In this document: piece after piece, positions 60,483-64,000 of the stretch
Layout: each line of letters starts with the position of its first letter
How positions within the stretch are numbered: position 1 is the stretch's first letter
Assembly (NCBI GenBank): GCA_934481355.1
Contig: CAKSPH010000001.1
Location: 1 to 64,000 of the forward strand
Reading direction: 5' to 3'
Source: an uncultured Oscillospiraceae bacterium
Lineage (GTDB): Bacteria; Bacillota; Clostridia; Oscillospirales; Ruminococcaceae
Length of the DNA: 64,000 nucleotides
Notes under the pieces: generated by a model
Told to the model about the DNA's origin: nothing
What the model saw: only the letters and a program-made list of their open reading frames with translations
Databases searched by the model: none
Position numbers and translations under genes: made by a program

Positions 60483-61337
60483 TTATCTTGAATCCACCGC
60501 CGCCGCAAGCCTCTCAAAATCCTCCAGCGTGAGCTCCTCGGCGCGCGCCGTGGGCTTTATCCCGCAGGACTGCATGAGCTCCGCGAGATCGGATTTGGAT
60601 ATACCAAGCTCTGCGGAAAGCGGATTCGCTATCTGCTTCCTGCGCTGCGAGAACGCCGCGCGTATTATCCGGAACAGCAGCTTCTCCTCCTCGGGGGACT
60701 TTCCGCTGTGCGGCTTCACGTCCAGCCGGATAACGGCGCTGTCCACATTCGGAGAGGGCATGAAGCTCCCCCGCCCTACCCTGAACAGCAGTTTCGGCTC
60801 GCTGTAATAGGAAACCGCGCAGGATATCGCGCCGCAGTCACGGGTGCCGGGCTTTGCGCAGATACGGTCCGCCGCCTCCTTCTGCACCATCACGGTCATC
60901 GCCGAGACCGGAAGCCGACTCTCCAGCACGCGCATTATCACCGGAGAAGTGATGTAGTACGGAAGATTCGCGCAGACCACGACCTCCATGCCCGCCGCTT
61001 TTTCCGCCAGCAGAGCCGCAAGGTCGGTTTCCATAACGTCCGCGAAAACTATCTCAACGTTGTCGTAGTCCGCGAGGGTCTCCTCCAGGATCGGCTTCAG
61101 GGAGGCGTCTATCTCCACCGCTATGACCCTGTCGCAGCGCTCCGCGAGTTCCTTTGTGAGCACGCCCACGCCGGTGCCTATCTCAAGGGCGCATACCCCC
61201 GGCTTCGCGCCGCCCATCTCGGCTATCTTCGGGCAGACCGCCGGGTTCACAAGGAAGTTCTGCCCCAGGGACTTTGTGAAAGAGAATCCGTGCCGCTCGA
61301 ACAGATCGCGGATAACTCCGATATTCGTAAGCTCCAT
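60483..61337 (-). CDS. rsmA: 16S rRNA dimethyladenosine transferase KsgA/RsmA
   Basis: Dimethylates A1518 and A1519 of 16S rRNA during 30S maturation. The 284 residues have SLGQNFLVNP, the SAM motif EIGTGVGVLTKELAERCDRVIAVEID, the catalytic NLPYYITSPVI and a C-terminal helical domain with FSQRRKQIANPL. The start at 61337 overlaps the upstream deaminase stop by one base (TGATG); a start 44 codons earlier would lie inside that gene. Part of a leftward three-gene unit. Confidence 0.96.
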   Translation of the reverse strand: MELTNIGVIRDLFERHGFSFTKSLGQNFLVNPAVCPKIAEMGGAKPGVCALEIGTGVGVLTKELAERCDRVIAVEIDASLKPILEETLADYDNVEIVFADVMETDLAALLAEKAAGMEVVVCANLPYYITSPVIMRVLESRLPVSAMTVMVQKEAADRICAKPGTRDCGAISCAVSYYSEPKLLFRVGRGSFMPSPNVDSAVIRLDVKPHSGKSPEEEKLLFRIIRAAFSQRRKQIANPLSAELGISKSDLAELMQSCGIKPTARAEELTLEDFERLAAAVDSR

Positions 61338-61825
61338 CAGTAGCCCTCGCTGCCGGTAAGGCTCTCGTCGTTGTCCACCCAGTCGCCGACATTCATCACG
61401 CGGTATTCCGACGAGGTGACGCGGATATACACGGTCTCTATCCCAGCGTTGATTATCTGCCGCTTGCACATGGAGCAGGGCTCCACGTCTCCGTAGAGCT
61501 GACCTGTCTTTGCGTCAAGGCAGGCGAGGTACAGCGCCGAGCCTATCATATCATGCCGGGAGGCGCTGATTATGCAGTTAGCCTCCGCGTGCACGGAGCG
61601 GCACAGCTCATACCGCTGACCCTTGGGGACGTTGAGCTTCTCGCGCATACACTCCCCGATATCGGAGCAGTTCTTCCGCCCGCGCGGAGCGCCGTTGTAT
61701 CCGGTCGCGATTATCTCGTCGTTCTTCACGATTATCGCGCCGAAATTCCGCCGCAGGCAGGTGCCGCGCTCGGCAACGGTCTGGGAGATGTCAAGGTAGT
61801 AGTTGGTCTTGTCGCGTCTTTCCAT
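61337..61825 (-). CDS. dCMP deaminase-family protein (ComEB-like)
   Basis: Zinc-dependent deaminase of 162 residues. Zinc and proton-shuttle motifs: HAEANCIISASRHD (His and catalytic Glu) and VEPCSMCKRQIINAG (two Cys). An N-terminal insertion with CLRRNFGAIIVKNDEIIATGYNGAPRGRKNCSDIGECMRE is typical of dCMP deaminases, which make dUMP for thymidylate synthesis. ComEB-type proteins in Firmicutes belong here. It lies between the TPR gene and rsmA. Confidence 0.92.
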   Translation of the reverse strand: MERRDKTNYYLDISQTVAERGTCLRRNFGAIIVKNDEIIATGYNGAPRGRKNCSDIGECMREKLNVPKGQRYELCRSVHAEANCIISASRHDMIGSALYLACLDAKTGQLYGDVEPCSMCKRQIINAGIETVYIRVTSSEYRVMNVGDWVDNDESLTGSEGY

Positions 61826-61844
61826 AATTACCGCCTTTCAGCGA

Positions 61845-62234
61845 TCATCTGTGCTTCCTGCTCATCTGTCTGCTGATGAATCCCTTGTTCTGAACCGGCT
61901 TAGGAACGATGGGAGCGTCGCCCGGGCGCTTCTGTGCTGCCTGCTCCGGCGTTTTCAGCTTTCCGTCCATTGCGTCGATGTAGGTCTGAGCGATGGCTCT
62001 CTGCTTCTCAAGGGTGAGGTGCTCGTCGCAGTACGCGATGACCTTTTCAAACTCAGCGCGCGCCTCCGCCGCATTGCCGAGGTTAGCGTGGAGCTCTCCG
62101 AGCACGCAGCGGTACTGCATTGCGGTGTCCTCATCGCCGCTCTCCTGCTCTATCGCTGAGCTGAGCTTCTCAATTGCCTTGTCATAGCTGCCGAGATCGA
62201 TGTACTTCAGGGCAGCTTCGAAATCCATATTCAT
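61845..62234 (-). CDS. Tetratricopeptide-repeat protein
   Basis: A 129-residue protein with two to three TPR helices pairs (FEAALKYIDLGSYDKAIEKLSSAIEQE, ELHANLGNAAEARAEFEKVIAYC) and a basic C-terminal tail (KGFISRQMSRKHR). TPR proteins act as binding scaffolds; partner unknown. Start chosen at 62234 because AAAGGTG lies 7 bases upstream, and an ATG two codons on is an alternative. First gene of the unit with the deaminase and rsmA. Confidence 0.8.
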   Translation of the reverse strand: MNMDFEAALKYIDLGSYDKAIEKLSSAIEQESGDEDTAMQYRCVLGELHANLGNAAEARAEFEKVIAYCDEHLTLEKQRAIAQTYIDAMDGKLKTPEQAAQKRPGDAPIVPKPVQNKGFISRQMSRKHR

Positions 62235-62535
62235 GTGATATTCACCTTTCGTATATAAAAATCTGCAATACTGCATATAGCTGAATATATTGTATCATAA
62301 ATCTGCCGATTTGTCAAAACCTTTTTCTATTTTTCGTTATATGAGCGCAAAATACCGATATTTTTATAACATTCCATAAACTGCCCGCAGTATGCGACAG
62401 GTATTTTATCCAGTATATGGTATTATATGAGTATGCCACCGACGGCAGAACCGCCCATTACCTCCGTGGATCCATGGAAAAGTGGACGGCGCCGTCTGCG
62501 GCCTGTGTACAGTCAAAACTGGGGAGGTATAAAAT
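62235..62535. promoter_or_regulatory. Divergent promoter region of spoIIE with candidate Spo0A boxes
   Basis: No gene seen. TTGTCAAAA (62311-62319) and TGCGACAGG (62393-62401, reverse orientation) each resemble the Spo0A-box core TGTCGAA with one difference. Sequence before spoIIE is AT-rich, with a TATTAT near 62422. spoIIE is Spo0A-controlled in Bacillus and Clostridia, which makes these worth noting. Confidence 0.4.
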
Positions 62536-64000
62536 ATGGCAGAAAAGGCGGTCGCCCTGCGGCAGAGGGCGGCCAGTGAAAAGACTTCGGGGTTTGCCGC
62601 CGGAGCGATGTGGGCTGCGGGAGGGCTCCTTATGGAGCTCGGAGCCGGAACGGGCGCCGCCGGCTCCCCGGCGCTGGCGGCGGGAGTGCCTGCGGGCGCC
62701 GGAATATGGATATACGCGGGAGGCATAGCCGGGGCGCTCCTGCACGGGATACCCGGGTGCTTCGCCGGGGTGGGAGGGCTGGCGATAGTCCTCGCCGGGA
62801 GATTTATCCCGAAAGTCCGGCGGCTGTGGGCACGGTGCGTTATTCAGGGACTTCTGGCGGCTGCGGCGGCGTTCTTCCCCGCCTGCGCAGAGTACCGCCA
62901 GCCATCGGAGCTGTTAATGGGACTGATCTCGGCAGTCACCGCCGGGGTTTTCGCAGTGTGCGTGCTGATTTTATACGAAAGGATCTCCGTGCGCGGCTTC
63001 GACCCGGCGGACAGCGGCGACTGCGCCCTGGCTGCGGCTGCGGCGGCGGTTGCGTTCATGACCCTCGGCAGACTGGACTACCCCGCCTGCAACATCGGCA
63101 GAATGCTCGCGGGATTCCTGATACTCGCCGCCACCGACCGCATGGGTGCCGCGGGCGGAGCCGTCCTCGGCATACCCGCAGTATTCGGGCTGTGCGTTTC
63201 CGGCGGGACTGACATGGCGGGAGCCGGGGCGGTCTGCGCGGCGGCGCTGCTGAGCGTCTGCCTCGGCAGATTCGGAAAGATAACCCGCGCTGTGGGATTT
63301 CTGTTCTTCGGGTGCGCGCTTATCCTCGCGGGAGGGATAATCGGCGGTTCATGGCGGATTTTCGCTGAACTTGCCGCCGCAGGAGCCGCATACGCGCTTA
63401 TCCCGCTCGACCGGCTCTACAAACGGGAATCGGACGAGCAGGAGGGCTCCGCCGGGCAGATACTCCGTGAGCGCCTGTGTTTCGCGGCGGGAGCCGTTTC
63501 CGGCGTGAACTCCGGGCTGGAGGCCGCCGCCGACACGCTGGAGCGCCGCTACTCCGTCACCCTGCCGGAGGTTGCAGACAAGGCCGCCGACAAAGCCTGC
63601 CGTAACTGCCCGAATAATATGGTCTGCTGGGGTCAGAAATACGAGCTTTTCCACGCGGAATTCAACCGCCTGGTGAAGCAGCTCCGCTGCGGCGGGGAGC
63701 TCTCGGAGCAGTCCATGTCACCGCCCGCCTCCGCTGAGTGCATAAACCGCCCAGCCGTGGTCTCCGGGGTGCGACGCGCCTACGAGCAGTACCTTTCCGC
63801 TTCCGGCGGTCAGCAGCATATCCGGGAGCTGCGCCGTATCTACGCCTCGCAGCTCTCCACGGTGTCCGAGATACTCTCCGACATGGGCGGAGCCGCCGGA
63901 AAGATACGCCCCGGGAGCCGAACTGCGGAGCGCCGCGCCGAAAAGGTCCTCGCGGAATGCGGACTTAACAGACCTGCGGCGTTCGTCAGCTTCACCCGGG
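62536..64000 (+). CDS. spoIIE: Stage II sporulation protein E (partial, 3' end cut by window)
   Basis: N-terminal 488 residues of SpoIIE, the membrane-bound phosphatase that dephosphorylates SpoIIAA to switch on sigma-F in the forespore. About ten membrane helices fill residues 15-310. The regulatory region follows, with a cysteine cluster (CRNCPNNMVCWGQKYELFHAEFNRLV) like other SpoIIE proteins. The PP2C phosphatase domain lies beyond the window. The reading frame is open from the ATG to base 64000; GGAGG precedes the start by nine bases. It implies the organism makes endospores. Confidence 0.9.
   Translation, partial: MAEKAVALRQRAASEKTSGFAAGAMWAAGGLLMELGAGTGAAGSPALAAGVPAGAGIWIYAGGIAGALLHGIPGCFAGVGGLAIVLAGRFIPKVRRLWARCVIQGLLAAAAAFFPACAEYRQPSELLMGLISAVTAGVFAVCVLILYERISVRGFDPADSGDCALAAAAAAVAFMTLGRLDYPACNIGRMLAGFLILAATDRMGAAGGAVLGIPAVFGLCVSGGTDMAGAGAVCAAALLSVCLGRFGKITRAVGFLFFGCALILAGGIIGGSWRIFAELAAAGAAYALIPLDRLYKRESDEQEGSAGQILRERLCFAAGAVSGVNSGLEAAADTLERRYSVTLPEVADKAADKACRNCPNNMVCWGQKYELFHAEFNRLVKQLRCGGELSEQSMSPPASAECINRPAVVSGVRRAYEQYLSASGGQQHIRELRRIYASQLSTVSEILSDMGGAAGKIRPGSRTAERRAEKVLAECGLNRPAAFVSFTR

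Overview
The window looks like chromosome of a spore-forming, Gram-positive gut anaerobe close to Ruminococcus and relatives (Oscillospiraceae, Clostridia). The evidence is a mid-50s % GC composition by eye, strong AGGAGG ribosome sites, sigma-A promoters with 17-bp spacers, an HrcA/CIRCE-controlled groESL, the Firmicute block yloU-yloV-recG, WhiA, a truncated spoIIE, an HPr with His15 and Ser46, and an intracellular cellobiose phosphorylase. I recognise no rRNA, tRNA or CRISPR array. Species assignment is inference.

Layout. 1-9932 is a leftward housekeeping block: lipoprotein, small membrane protein, rsmE, recG, DAK2-type fatty-acid kinase, Asp23, ispE, aminotransferase, Lrp regulator and a PHP phosphatase. 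10174-11818 is the ACT/UPF0210 pair. 11896-18335 holds a small membrane gene and a leftward seven-gene acyl-assembly operon (acyltransferase, ACP, fused ketosynthase/inactive ketosynthase, fabG, fabZ, phosphopantetheinyl transferase, flavodoxin-fold reductase) driven by a promoter with a 17-bp palindrome. 18625-26969 carries two sodium-coupled transporters, an M23 (SpoIIQ-like) protein, a Cys4 miniprotein, GTP-type PEP carboxykinase and an orphan phage-type lysis cassette. 27281-32900 is a self-contained fructose operon that includes HPr and Enzyme I. 32982-42113 holds a 1236-residue sugar-sensor/GGDEF/EAL/beta-repeat fusion, a sodium:alanine-type symporter, an SGNH lipoprotein and groESL.

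42286-47510 is a rightward run: a highly structured leader, a BrxD-like ATPase, an Lhr-type helicase, a YfcE-like phosphoesterase and WhiA. The ATPase-helicase pair matches accessory genes of BREX types 2 and 6, but no BREX core gene lies in the window. 47529-60454 is more accessory in character: three copies of a small inverted-repeat element (two with 4-bp target duplications), a secreted transglutaminase-like protein, orphan membrane and cytosolic proteins, NagZ-like lipoprotein, HD-GYP protein, ribosome hibernation factor, cellobiose phosphorylase with an operator-like palindrome in its promoter, and an AT-rich Xre regulator divergent from two tandem secreted paralogues. 60483-64000 holds ksgA, a dCMP-deaminase-family gene, a TPR gene and the 5' part of spoIIE, cut by the window end.

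Connections. Carbon entry is visible for fructose (FruA-FruK, HPr-EI) and cellobiose (phosphorolysis), with PEP carboxykinase at the PEP/oxaloacetate node. Cyclic-di-GMP turnover is suggested by the GGDEF/EAL fusion and the HD-GYP protein. The acyl operon carries its own carrier protein, carrier-activating enzyme and terminal acyltransferase, so it may make a dedicated acyl product. A short hairpin family recurs just after stop codons of three unrelated genes. Start sites were chosen from ribosome-site spacing; promoters, operators and terminators are by eye.
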